Assembly (NCBI GenBank): GCA_036365455.1
Contig: JAWQUS010000030.1
Coordinates: 18,124,001 to 18,188,000 of the forward strand
Source of the DNA: Macrosoma leucophasiata
Taxonomy: Eukaryota; Arthropoda; Insecta; Lepidoptera; Hedylidae
Direction: 5' to 3'
Length of the DNA stretch: 64,000 nt
Shown one piece after another: positions 19,701-29,337 of this stretch. The translations under genes and the position numbers were made by a program. The notes beneath the pieces are model-generated. The model made no database searches. It was not told the origin of the DNA and saw nothing but the letters and a program-made list of their open reading frames with translations. Position 1 is the first letter of the stretch, and each line of letters starts with the position of its first letter.

Positions 19701-19843
19701 TTAAAAAGAAATCTAATACAATTTACGAGATAGATACAGGACATAGAAAAACAGAGTCAAATCTTTTTCATATCACAAAACTAATTCCAGTACAGATAAC
19801 AGAGGATGAGAATGTGCAAGTATCAAATGGAGAACTGGAGTGA
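16727..19843 (+). CDS. pol: Pol polyprotein: protease, RT, RNase H, integrase
   Basis: Translation probably enters by the -1 frameshift at 16727. The in-frame GTG at 16733 is not needed as a start and is used only for numbering. Residues from 16733: aspartic protease D22-S-G-S; reverse transcriptase with LCIDFRDLNK and Y359-I-D-D; RNase H with YTDGS (D508) and YTDHKPL (D575); integrase with an HHCC zinc finger (HEDLCHIG...CRNCEIC) and catalytic D764, D822 and E858, exactly 35 residues between the last two; then a C-terminal GPY module (RIGPYKI). The order RT-RNase H-integrase is that of Ty3/gypsy, not copia. All catalytic residues that can be checked are present and the 1036-residue frame is unbroken. 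The GPY module resembles the relic in the LARD at 5923-5978. Confidence 0.95.
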   Translation, partial: LVVTPLIKIKLLLNNKLEIYGVYDSGSNVSLINSKLLKLNTKGHNSNEENIVTINGVQKTSGLTNLKIKIFEIEENVDVYIIDEHKFRYDFLIGLDMIKKYKLVQNEELKITQKQYLHEKNSKKIEKKIDEGENEGNKYENENKINFNEHIKEEEFEIKVGHLDDDKREEINKLIQQYQSVFAKNKYDVGMVKGYEARIDLLMDKYCSKRPYRCTIEDKKEIAEQIAELLDNALIEESYSPFAAPVTLTFKKEENKKSRLCIDFRDLNKIVVPQAQPFPLIDDLMTKTRNCKFFTSLDVNSAFWSIPLRVEDRKKTGFVTQEGHFQWTCLPFGLKTAPAIFQRILCNILRKYKLTDFAVNYIDDILIFSNSFDEHISHLKQLLEAIQTEGFRLKFIKCTFASDSVKYLGHIIQYNSIQPLKDNLISIKEFPVPKTQKNIRQFLGKVNFYHKYIPRSAIILDPLHNLLRKNQKFVWSEECQNAFEKIKSLLCSQPILEIYDQNLPINIYTDGSLLGVGAILKQVQLDGKEKPVAYFSKKLNGAQKKKKAIYLECLAIKEALRYWQYWLIGKSFTVYTDHKPLENMNLKARTDEELGDLTYYLSQYDFKIKYSPGKDNLEADCLSRNPVLEPEDNLEEQLKVVNLITLEDIVIDQNQNKEIQRNNNKIIKKHNLYFKRIRNKEKIIITEEFSIKFIKRIHEDLCHIGVGQMLTTISSLYATKNLTKNIKNVCRNCEICIKNKTRGQHKYGLMSYLGPATRPFEIVSIDTIGGFGGSRSTKKYIHLLVDHFTRYAFIITSKTQGAHDFIKLINKVAETEEIGMLLTDQYPGINSKEFKKFLTDKQITIIFTAVNAPFSNGLNERLNQTIVNKIRCKINEDGENRAWTTIAHECVEKYNQTNHSVTGYAPCYLLYGTDVKVLPKELQQGGINSDWIGDKKTALNNTLKSHYYNKMRYDRNRKQREFSVGDLVYIENGNKLNRKKLDELRIGPYKIIKKKSNTIYEIDTGHRKTESNLFHITKLIPVQITEDENVQVSNGELE

Positions 19844-19863
19844 AAATTCACGGGTGAATTTTC
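19842..19863 (+). other. Hairpin overlapping the pol stop codon
   Basis: 'gaaaattcac' and 'gtgaattttc' are perfect inverted 10-mers with a 2-nt loop. The structure starts at the stop codon and lies just before the polypurine tract. Its role, if any, is unknown. Confidence 0.5.
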
Positions 19864-19869
19864 TTCCCC

Positions 19870-19880
19870 ATGGGGGGAGA
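19870..19880 (+). other. Polypurine tract
   Basis: 'atggggggaga' directly adjoins the TG of the 3' LTR, which is where plus-strand DNA synthesis is primed in LTR retroelements. Confidence 0.85.
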
Positions 19881-20239
19881 TGTAAAGAAATACTATTTCT
19901 TTCTTCGCACTCTGTGTGTTTACTTACCATGAAGTTTGGTTATAGTTTTTAACTTTTTAATTGTCTGATTTTAAAGAAGAAACGAATTCAGAATGTCAGA
20001 TGACAGATTTAAATACGAGTTGATTGACAATTGGATAATCAATGAAAATTTTAATATTATATTATTTTATGTTTTAAAAGTGAAAGAATAAACTTTCATT
20101 GTCGTTTCTTCTTTACAGGTTTGAGTTCATATTGTTTTATATTACCTAAATAAAATAGTCTCTGTATAAAAAAAACTAACAATAAATCTTCTTTACAGCA
20201 ACACAAGGTTTATTTCTTTCATGTAGTAAAACAGACTTA
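19881..20239 (+). repeat. 3' LTR of Ty3/gypsy element
   Basis: It is indistinguishable by eye from 15208-15566. It is followed by the continuing TA run and then 'gatttcattg', which should be the rest of the pre-insertion site. Confidence 0.9.
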
Positions 20240-20287
20240 TATATATATAGATTTCATTGCTACATTACATCCTGCATCCCAAATATA

Positions 20288-20640
20288 TGCCATTCATCAT
20301 CATCATCATCACTCCAACTGCCTGACGTCCACCGTGGACAAAAGCTTCTCCGAAGACGTCCACAACAGTGTTATACCATTAGGGGAGAATCCTACTACTT
20401 AATATTATCAACGCGAAAGTTTGCGAGTTTGAATGGATGGATGGGTGTTTGTTACTCTTTCACGAAAACTACTGGACGGATTTGGAAGAAACTTTACAGT
20501 AATATAGGCTATACATTGGAATAACATATAGGCTACTACAAAAAGGACACGCGGACGAACTCGCGGGCAAAAACCAGTTCGTATGCCATAATCGCCACGC
20601 TTGGTAGGCGGATTGGCGATTGCAGTGGCGGTATTTTTTC
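20288..20640 (-). repeat. Group of three decayed repeat fragments
   Basis: 20288-20400 has a LINE-tail-like 'catcatcatcatcatcact' plus 'cgtccaccgtggac'. 20401-20575 is a copy of the repeat containing 'tattatcaacgcgaaagttt' and ending 'gcgggcaaaa' (compare 40785-41030). 20576-20640 ('gtatgccataatcgccacgc') is the minus-strand LINE tail also at 52930-53010 and 57580-57600. The overlapping frames here are not genes. Confidence 0.5.
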
Positions 20641-22844
20641 CTTTTTTCTTTGCTTCATTCCTATCGGTGGTATGAAGCATACAGTATACTGTATGCTTAC
20701 TAACACTTGCATGAGAAAGAAATACAAAATAGCTTAATAATAATTGACCTTTACATTATCAAAATAATAAGTAATAACCATATTTTACAGTGCATGACTT
20801 TACTAATAATCGAAAATACAACATGTTACATAAGTTTCATGTTTTTTGCAACATGAACCTTATGTACCCATTAAATACCGTTTAGTTTTCTCTAATCGAA
20901 ACAATCCATTTCCTACATTAGCAGTTGGGTCAATGTGATGCAAAATCGATTAAAACGCGACCATATGCCAAACTCGATTGTCCAGGATCGAGATATTAAA
21001 AGGCAATATCTCTTGTGGCTACATTAATATCCCTACGGGAGCGAGCCAGCGTTCTAATGGTTGGTAATTACGATCGAGGTAATGGACTCCGGTAATGGCG
21101 GGCAGCCACAAAGCGCGGGACCTCCATTTTGTTTTTTGTTTTTTTTTTGTACTCTGTTCCCGCGGCGTAATGCCTTGGAGCCGTGTCGATAGTGACGACT
21201 GAATACTCGGAATAGTGAAATTATTTTTATAAAACTCATTGCATTCAACGCCGAGCTTTAATATCCTGTTCGTTTGTTTGAATATGTCCTTACTGAACGA
21301 CATTTTAAATGTGTATACTTATAAGTCAAAAGCAAGGGCGTTGCTACTATCGCCGTATCTGCCGCATCAATTGTTGGGGGCCCGGGCTATGGGGGCCCCC
21401 AATTCTGCCCATTTGGGTACCTACCAAATCCATGGAAACGGAATGAATGGAAAGGAAAATGCCCTTTTTTGAAATTCTAATACTTAGGTACTTCTTTTCG
21501 AAGTTCCTCTTAATAAGGCATGGTTAAAAAAATTAATTGGAAAAAATTATAGGAGTGAATTTTAACGCGCACACCGACACCAATCTAGACTGCTAATGTT
21601 ACTTGACTTACAGCGACTGTAGTGCAGTGTCAGCCTAAAGTGTAGAACACGCAAGACAATGTGGCCCAGACGTATACTTCCCGTCAATGATTCTGATATT
21701 TTTTGTAGCTGCAATTTGATTACGGTTTGTGGTTGATTGCCGACGGCTTCACCACCCGAGGCTGTTAGTTCCACTCTATCTTACATTAGCTGAGAGATTG
21801 TAAAAAATGTTCATTACTCGCGCTTAGGGCTAAATAATTTTAAGGTGTTTCGTGTTTTCTATTATCGTGGAATTTGAGTAATATTATTATATTATGACGA
21901 ATTCAAAATCGTTACATACGTAGGTAAATTTTTAAAATTTTCCACTCTCTTACATTCCCATTCATATATTGAACAGTTTTATAATCTGATGACATCATTC
22001 TTATATTCTGACGACAATCATGAAATAAAATTTATTTTTAAATTACCCAATACGTTTCATTAAAATTAAAAGGTTTTTGCAGAAATTATATTGCTTGGTC
22101 TGTAGGTATTCGTTTTCCCATGGAACCTAACAACATGAAAACAAGTCGACATGTCAAAAATATGTGTTCTCATTCCAAACTGAATGTTTAATTTTAATAA
22201 ACAAACTCGGATTTAGTATGGACTATCGTAATGCCTATGGGATGCCTTGAAACTCGATTCATATTCGACACGCAAGCAAAAACCGCTTTCATAGCCCCAA
22301 ATTATAGAAGATCGATATGAAGTCCATACCAAGATGTATTTTCTGATAAAAAATATGCTGACGTAATGGTGATCACGATTATTGAAGAATTCAAAGCACT
22401 CTGAGTTATAAACCTTTAAAGGAACCACTAGTACCTACAGTATGCTCAAAACTTAAATGAGTCTGAAAAGTTAGTGAGAAGTCGCTGCGTAGAAGGTGAT
22501 TTTATGGCATTGAAGGGGTAGGCGAAGAAGAAAAAATGGCAGTAGTTTAATTGTTTCGTTCGTTCGGTTGCAAAGAACCGTCTCAATACTGAACCGTTGA
22601 CAAAAAGCCCGGCTTCGTTCGACCCGTTCAATTAATTGATAGGTTCATTGATTCAAGGACTGTAAATGGTCGTTCACTAAATCTGGTTCTACGAAATGGA
22701 CCCGTTCCTCGTAAAAGCGCAGCAGTTCATTTGAATCAGCGAGCCAGATAGATCTATATAGATCATTCATTCGATAAATTTAATGTCACCGGTTCGCGCT
22801 TGGTTTGTTTCAAAGATTGGTACCGGCGGTGGGGTTATATTATT
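20641..22844. other. Largely unique DNA, no gene recognised
   Basis: There is no long frame and no intact repeat. 21374-21402 is a GC hairpin ('ttgggggccc'/'gggcccccaa') in AT-rich surroundings. Frames of 60-94 codons (21019-21303, 21239-21472, 21562-21774, 22213-22428) have no recognised domain and no splice context I would defend. Confidence 0.4.
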
Positions 22845-23306
22845 AAGAATTTTCGATTTAATTTGGATACTCAAACTTCTTATAGGTTTTCCAGTAATCT
22901 ATAGGCAAAGAACTATTTTCACACATTTTTTTCAAAATTTTAAGTTCAGTAGTTTCGGAGATAGGGGGGGGGATGGTCAATTTTCATCGTTTTTCTTAAA
23001 TAACTTCAAATTTGTTCAATCAAATCAAACAACCTCTTTCATTTGATATGTCACGCGACACAGTTTACGATTTTTTTTTTAATTTTCTGATTTATCCCCC
23101 GTAAGTGGCCCCCCTGTTTAAAATTTATTATTTTACTTGACGTGTTCATCTTTGGGTCACCAATTTACATATATTCATGAAATTTCAACTCAATTGGTCG
23201 AGTAGTTTCGGAGCAAATTGGCTGTGACAGACGGACAGACAGACAGACGCACGAGTGATCCTATAAGGGTTCGTTTTTTCCTTTTAAGGTACGAAACCCT
23301 AAAAAC
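22845..23306 (+). repeat. LINE 3' end, 'gacagacagacag' type
   Basis: The sequence ends 'acagacggacagacagacag', 'gtacgaaaccctaaaaa', a very common 3' terminus of insect LINE-derived repeats. The upstream part has no intact reverse transcriptase. Related tails are at 25041-25190 (-) and 52590-52760. Confidence 0.6.
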
Positions 23307-24003
23307 AGAGTCAATTAGCTATATAAGTAAGTTAGTATGTACTGTAATATTTTAAAGTTACTTAACTTTTAATTAATAATATTAATTTCATACATTTCGT
23401 TTTATTAATCAAAGTAGAATAAGTACTATATAGTTGATATTTTTATTAGTAGTTGGTGTTTGTCAGAGTTTACACTTTCCAGTGTCGGAACTCAAGACAT
23501 CGCCGCACTTTATAATTTCATTAAGTTCTTATATTTTTTCTAAAAAAAAACAATCTTAAGCTAAAACTCTTGTGGCTCCGAATATTACCCAATCTATGTT
23601 CGATGACCAACACAAAACCAATCCAGCGTTGATCCGTTCCGTTCCACGAATTAAAGAACGTTACAAAAAAAAAACCGGGCATTCATTAGTGGTCATTGAA
23701 AGCTCACTCCCATTTTTAATCTACCTCGACTGTATAGTTTTGTTTTAAAACCTTGTAATTATTCTTGTATTGCCTTTATGTTCGGATGTATTTAGTACCG
23801 TGCTTTGTTCGGTATTATGGGAGTAATATTAATTAGATTTTTATTTTTATTCAACTCGTACTGACTTGCCAGATTTTTTAATGATGACTTGACTGTTTTT
23901 TGTCAGTCATATACCTATAAAATTTTGCGTTTTGATTATGATAATATAATAAACTGATAAATTCACTGCTACAAATTAGGTACCTACTTAGATTTAGTCT
24001 CAG
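23307..24003. other. No feature recognised
   Basis: AT-rich sequence, no frame, no shared repeat. Confidence 0.4.
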
Positions 24004-24053
24004 CAAGAAGTATTGCATCGAGTTTAGGAAAGAGACAATCGGCTAGTTTCGAC
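24004..24053 (-). repeat. Half of a 'CAAGAAATATTGCACATCGA' MITE
   Basis: 'caagaagtattgcatcgag' and 'gagacaatcggctagtttcg' are the inverted copy of the right end of the element at 24622-24857. The rest is missing. Confidence 0.55.
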
Positions 24054-24621
24054 TTGAAAGAAAGAAAGAAATAGTTTATTTTTTGACACACACAATACAT
24101 CACTAAATACCTAAACAATAATAGTAAAAAATTAGAAAAAAAAACTTTGTAGAGCGATAGCTCAGTTGCCCACTGCTGCATCTGTACTTACGTTGAACAG
24201 ATAACAATGCAATAATTTTGATCGAGGCCGTGTCAACTCGAGTTGCAACCCGGACTAGCGTTCATATCTGCCGGGGCTGCCCGAGTTGGTAAAATTTCTG
24301 AATCTTAAAGAACTTGACGTGAAAATATAACGAAAACAATATAACTCAGGACTTAAACCCTGAGGAGTTATTTATCAGTAAAAATATGCCATATTTGACA
24401 TATAACTGCTGATTATATTTTCGGAAAACCGATAATTTGCATAGATTAAAATAATTCTTAATTAGGGACTAACTTGAATAAAAGAAAACGAGCAGTAAGG
24501 TTATTTGTTCGTTTCTTGCGGCTTATCGTATCGAAATTTATGAGAAGAGCGAAATACCGAGTGTGTCATCTTGTATTTCAAAACGACCACAGCGTACAAA
24601 TATCAGTGTACAATATCAAAC
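24054..24621. other. No gene recognised
   Basis: AT-rich sequence. The overlapping frames at 24474-24780 run into the MITE at 24622 and have no domain. Confidence 0.35.
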
Positions 24622-24857
24622 AAGAAATATTGCACATCGACCTCAGGACGAGACGTCGGCTTATTTCGGATCTGTAGAGTCGTCGTCGAATCGTTGTCTT
24701 TTTCGCACCTTACCTATTTGACGTTTGTCGACCATTTTGATCAAGTTTTGACCAATACCGGACTACGGATGCTTACGTAGGCAGCAGAGAAAACGCTCTA
24801 TGAAGCCGAAACTAGCCGATTGTCTCTTTCATAGGTTCGATGTGCATTATTTCTTGA
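24622..24857. mobile_element. MITE with TIR CAAGAAATATTGCACATCGA
   Basis: It starts 'caagaaatattgcacatcga' and ends 'tcgatgtgcattatttcttg', a ~20-bp inverted repeat with one mismatch. It is about 236 bp with no transposase. The interior ('acgtttgtcgaccattttga') recurs in 50388-50714. Confidence 0.7.
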
Positions 24858-24939
24858 TGAGCACTGAAATCAAATTGTATATGGCGAAGCATTACTAGAG
24901 GAATTGTAGACTTCGTAAAAAGAACACAATTACTGAAAC

Positions 24940-25190
24940 TAACTGCCTCTGGGCTGGGCTGGGTTCCGGATTCGGGGACAGTCAGAGATAACGATGTAAA
25001 ATCCTTGGTTTCTGGTTCTATTGGTATTTTTTCCTTTTTTTAGGGTTCTGTAGTAAACAAGGAATAGTTTCGCCATGTCCGTCTGTCTGTCTGTCTGTCT
25101 GTCCGTCCGCGGTTTAGCGCAAAAACTATTGGCACTAGAGATTTGAAATTTGGCACAAGTATACGCCGACAAAATGGTAAAATAAAAACA
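24940..25190. repeat. SINE-A scrap joined to an inverted LINE tail
   Basis: 24940-25035 is the SINE-A head region ('gggttccggattcggggac', 'aaaatccttggtttctggtt'). From 25041 the minus-strand 'gacagacagacag' LINE tail follows ('tagggttctgtagtaaac', 'gtctgtctgtctgtctgtc'). Confidence 0.5.
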
Positions 25191-25387
25191 TGATTTTTTT
25201 TATTATAGGGCGTAAATATATTTCTTTTCGTTTTTCATTAAGTGTGGGATATCGTTGGATAGGTTTTTCAAAAAATGTGCACATATCGTTTTTCGATTTA
25301 GTTAACTGTTTGTGACTTATCAAGCTTTAAAGTGCCAATTTTCGTTAGAGTCAAGTGTACCCCCTCTACCAACTAAAAGGTTGTTGT

Positions 25388-25540
25388 TAGAAATTCACAG
25401 TAGGTACCTCGAAATAATGTAACCGGAGATGCCAACAGACTCGCCACCTGTTACATGAGACAAAAGGTATAAGTAGGTATGTTTGAATGCAGTTACTTCT
25501 GCCTACCCCTTCAGGGATTACAGGCGTGAAGTTAGGTAAC
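25388..25540 (+). repeat. SINE-A 3' fragment
   Basis: 'taaccggagatgccaacaga', 'ctcgccacctgttacatgag' and 'ttcagggattacaggcgtga' identify the 3' half. The head is missing. Confidence 0.65.
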
Positions 25541-26374
25541 ACAATTACATTAGTTGGTTTCGTAGGTGTATATATAATAATGTAGATATGACTATATCTA
25601 CAGATAGCTACAATATAGGTACAAGTGTACATTTAGTGGTTGTGTTGTTTAAAATTTGCCTTTTAGAAGGTTTTTTAATTATTTAAAAATGATCATCATC
25701 TCGAACCGTGATACCTAAATGATAGCAGTGTAGACATTTACACAAAAAACGGACTTTTATGTTGTTTTGCCTTTGTGATAATTATTACGAAGCTATACAT
25801 TATCATCTGACCGGAATACGATAGTGATCAACACTACCATTTGGCGGCTACAAAAGTGCTAAGGTAAAGTGAAGTACTTACCTACCTTTTATCACCAGTG
25901 ACTCCTATATTTATGCGATGTTCTAACCAATAAACATTGGTATACCGAATTTCCTACTCTGTCATGATATGTTCTTAGGTTTTCGCGAGCTACACTCATT
26001 GAAATAAAACTATTTGGTCGGTTGATTTTAAAAATCATTTTAGTTTAATATACGCGAGATAAATCCGTAAAAATAGTTTTATTCCTACTCTGTGTCCACT
26101 CCAATCCACAATTTAAAAAAATAATACTTTACGTACATGTTATGGTTTGTGAGAAGCAATTAAATGGATATTTCATTATCTCTCTCGATACGAACGCTGG
26201 GACCCTTATCATAATGTTATTCTGCCGACTTTTTAATTACCCACCTCCCGGTCTGATGTGAGCTTTATAGCTCATTAAAAAAACATTCACTTCGGCCAAA
26301 AGATTTGCGTCATTTATGGCTGGTTTCTGTGTTTTTTATGTAAACCTTCATTGGTTCAATAAATTTATAGAAGA
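25541..26374. other. Mostly unique; SINE-B scrap at 25800-25872 (-)
   Basis: 25800-25872 on the minus strand matches the SINE-B middle ('gtgttgatcactatcgtatt' orientation). Nothing else is recognised. The block at 26160-26280 looks single-copy. Confidence 0.4.
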
Positions 26375-26720
26375 GATGACCGCAACTTCGTCCGCATAGA
26401 ATTTAATTCTAAAATAAAGGTAGCCTAAGTTACTCTTTATTACATCAGCTATCTACCAGTGAAATGGCCGAATAATCAAACGTCACTCAATTTTAAGCAA
26501 CCCTCAAATGTCCGCTATCTCTATCGTTTGAACGTGTTTTATAAAGACAGAAGACTTTAAAGTCCCACATAGATCTAGGTGACGTTTGAGTATTTGGCCG
26601 AAAGTCTCGTCAGAATCGGACCCTCCGTCCCAGAGATTAGCCGGAACAAACAGACACATAGACAAAAATGGCAAAAATAAAATAATTTTTGTATTTATAC
26701 GTACCTACCGTGTGCTCTGT
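26375..26720 (-). repeat. RTE-like dispersed repeat split by a MITE
   Basis: On the minus strand it carries the phrases 'ttccggctaatctctgggac' and 'gagtaacttaggctacc', as at 27275-27605 and 39340-39660. The 136-bp GGCC MITE interrupts it at 26465-26600, and uninterrupted relatives give the empty site. Confidence 0.6.
26465..26600 (+). mobile_element. GGCC MITE, copy 1 (136 bp)
   Basis: It starts TGGCCGAATAATCAAACGTC and ends with the near-inverse AGTGACGTTTGAGTATTTGG plus CCG, a TIR of about 23 bp. AAA on each side (26462-26464 and 26601-26603) is a possible 3-bp duplication. There is no coding capacity. Further copies are at 43890, 50808, 52358 and 55434. Confidence 0.8.
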
Positions 26721-26727
26721 GATAATT

Positions 26728-26862
26728 ATACCGAGGCCAGACATTACCATCTAACCGGAACACGATAGTAACGTTAATTACCATTTTTGGCGGCAGATAG
26801 ATAGAAGTAGATAATGCGTGCCCAGACCCTCGAGTTCCTACATTGGGATTCTACTACCAGTA
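26728..26862 (-). repeat. SINE-B 5' fragment
   Basis: On the minus strand it runs from the 5' end ('actggtagtagaatcc') to 'ggtaatgtctggcctcg'. The 3' half is lost. Confidence 0.65.
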
Positions 26863-26933
26863 AAACAGAGTTATCCAAAGTTTAACTTATACCTATCGTT
26901 GCTTAGAAACACATTCGGACACGTTAGGAAAAC

Positions 26934-27240
26934 GTAACTTAACGCCTGAAATCCCCGAAGGTGTAGGCAGAGGTAAATGCATGCATTCAAGCATACATGG
27001 AAACACCCACGATTCGCCGGTTACGTTTTTGGCCCATGTAACAGGTGGCAAGCCTGTTGACATCTCCGGGCACGATACCAAACTTCGAGGTATTGGAAAA
27101 TGGAATAATCCCAATAGAACCAGAGATAAAGGACTTTACACCATTATCTCTGATAGCCCCCTACCCGGGAATCGAACCCAGGTCCTCAGTGTAGTAGTAG
27201 TGGCCTGCTACCACTAGGCTACCGAGGCAGTTAAAGTTGA
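26934..27240 (-). mobile_element. SINE-A, full length, 11-bp TSD
   Basis: GTTAGGAAAAC occurs at 26923-26933 and 27241-27251, directly flanking the element. On the minus strand the tRNA-derived head shows an A box (tagcctagtggtagc) and B box (gggttcgattcc). The end reads 'ggggatttcaggcgttaag'. It is an internal RNA polymerase III-type SINE. The frames across it on either strand are not genes. Confidence 0.9.
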
Positions 27241-27274
27241 GTTAGGAAAACAATTGCGCTATTTAATAAAATAA

Positions 27275-27605
27275 TCTAATCTATACAAATAAATAAAATT
27301 TGAGTGTCTGTTTGTCGGTTAAATTAATCGCTTTTTACTAATATACACGGTACATATACCAAAAACAACATTTTTTACAATTTTTGTCCGTCTGTCTGTC
27401 TGTTTGTTCCGGCTAATCTCGGGAACAGCTCTACCGATTTCGACGGGACTTTCACTGGCAGATAGCTTATGTAATAAGGAGTAACTAGCCTAAGTTACTC
27501 CTTATTAAATAAGCTCTTATACTAGCTTCGCCCACGACTTCGTCCGGGTAAATACTGAAAAATCATAAATTCTCGCGCGGACGAAGTCGCGGAGACAGCT
27601 AGTAT
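27275..27605 (+). repeat. RTE-like dispersed repeat with terminal inverted block
   Basis: It runs from 'caaataaataaaatttgagt' via 'gtttgttccggctaatctcg' to the inverted pair 'cacgacttcgtccg' / 'cggacgaagtcgcgg'. The same layout is at 39340-39660. No transposase or RT is visible. Confidence 0.6.
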
Positions 27606-27997
27606 CAAATAAGAGGTCCAGAAACTTCTACGAATGTCACGAATGTCCATGGATAATCGATTCAGAATCGAGTTTTGGCCGATCGTAACAGATGTGGTCG
27701 ATGTGGTCCTATAGATTAAAAGATACCGTAACTCATCGCGGTACGTTTGAATCTATTGATTTCATTATTTATTCATGTTTTCTATTAAAATCTGCATAGA
27801 TTCTTATTTACGACCTAAATTCTATTAAGCATTATTGCTACTGTTAATTCTCTTATGCGTTTGTGGCAATAAATTTTACCTAGGAATTATTTATGTGTTC
27901 GACTAATAATAAATATTTGTAAATAAATCAGTGAAGTATAAAAAACCTATTGATTATACGCATATTATACGAATGTATTATGATGCATAAAATTTTA
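27606..27997. other. No feature recognised
   Basis: AT-rich, apparently unique. Confidence 0.4.
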
Positions 27998-28241
27998 CTA
28001 GGCACCACCGCATTACCTAATTTACTTGACGCTAAATGATAGTGTTCAGCAGTATCGTGTTCCGGTCAGGTGGTAATGCATATATTTTCCGGCACAGAGC
28101 CATAACACCTTAGGCCTCAGGAGTGGTAACGCATATGCATTTTGACCTCTGGTCATTGTGTGGGTGTCTATAGGCTGCAGTCATCACTTAACATCAATGT
28201 GAACTGCATGCTTGTTTGCCACTTTATTTACATAAAAAAAG
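27998..28241 (+). repeat. SINE-B copy, 5'-truncated
   Basis: It begins in the 'ggcaccaccgcattaccta' block and runs through to 'gcttgtttgccactttattt', 'acataaaaaaa'. It is close to the consensus in its 3' half. Confidence 0.8.
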
Positions 28242-28309
28242 ACCTTGTTAGTGATGAGAATTATTAAAAAAGTTTAAACGTATCATTATGTCTGCAATCT
28301 TTGATTATA

Positions 28310-28984
28310 TACACGTCTAGATGGAGCGTCGCTTTACAAACGTCGCAAAAACAATGTCCCAACTCGAGAAGCCTTGTGTGCGTGTAACGCACACAAATAC
28401 GTATGTTTTATTCGCTTTACACACACTACTAAACTGGTGAATATGTTGCTTACTTGTGATTTTTTTCCCTAAAATAGGGAAAATTACCTTAAGTCGAGTT
28501 CTCTTTTTTCCCAATTTATTTTTATATATATCAATATATTTATTTAAGTCCAAATTGTCGTTTCAACAATCGATCGATCAACGGTTTTTTTTTAGAAAAG
28601 CAGGAATACTGTGCTCTTGTTATATGATAGTAAAGAAATATTTGAGATATCTGTCCCTAAATGTGCTGGTCGTCATCAGATCCTGATGAATTTTATAGAT
28701 TAATAGCTATCTACCAGTGAAAGTTCCGTCAAAATCAGCCTAGCCGTTCCAGAGCCGGCACAGACAGACACAAAAATTGTAGAAATAGTGTTTGGGTATA
28801 CGTATCGTGTATGCATACACACTATGCGTTCGTTATAATAAAGCGGTTAATTATTTTAAAATTACAATATTAGTAATTACAAAAACACGCCCAATTTTAT
28901 ATTGATTATTTTTAAAAATTATACCTACATAATTTAATCAGCATAATATTATTCAAATTATGCTACTCAGATTAAGAACAAAAT
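28310..28984. other. Interior of the TIR element, left side
   Basis: No transposase motif was found. Overlapping frames at 28317-28553 (-) and 28456-28686 (+) are short and unrecognised. At about 28697-28815 lies a minus-strand scrap of the RTE-like repeat ('ctaccagtgaaagttccgtc'). Confidence 0.4.
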
Positions 28985-29150
28985 GCTTGTACAGCCTAGT
29001 TATAACCTTTATGCACATACACCCAGACCCGAAACAAATATCTGTAGGCCATATAAATATTTGTTACGATGCGGGAATCGAACACGCGACCTTCCGGCTA
29101 AAACGGTCGTCCCACATCGTTGGACTAACTGGATCGTCCCATAGGTAGCT
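28985..29150 (-). repeat. SINE-C copy
   Basis: On the minus strand: 'agttagtccaacgatgtggg' head, B-box-like 'gttcgattcc', 'caaatatttatatggcctac' and 'gggtctgggtgtatgtgc'. It is related to 5547 and 50945. Confidence 0.65.
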
Positions 29151-29337
29151 CCAGTTATTACTTTTTAGTTATTTTTATTTTTTTGATTGTATAGGTATAG
29201 CTTTAGTTTAGTTTTAATTATTTCTGATTAGTTGTTAATATAAATTATTATTATTGTGGAGAAAAACAAATACATTTTTAAGAACAAAATCAAAATTGGT
29301 AGTTGGGAATTTACAAGGCCACAAACAGACACACTTA

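Larger units (their letters stand above)
15208..20239 (+). mobile_element. Apparently intact Ty3/gypsy LTR retrotransposon
   Basis: Two ~359-bp LTRs (TGTAAAG...GACTTA) at a constant offset of 4673 bp show no difference by eye. TATA flanks both ends (15204-15207 and 20240-20243). Inside are gag and pol in the -1 frame, with protease, reverse transcriptase, RNase H and integrase in gypsy order, and a polypurine tract next to the 3' LTR. There is no env-like third frame. Open frames plus matching LTRs suggest a recent insertion that may still be competent. The exact LTR 3' end is uncertain by a few bases because the element lies in a TA run, and no TGG-type primer site directly adjoins it. Confidence 0.95.

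Noticed and set aside
15208..20239. Endogenous retrovirus with env (errantivirus)
   Set aside because: After pol ends at 19843 only ~37 bp remain before the 3' LTR, so no env-like frame can exist.
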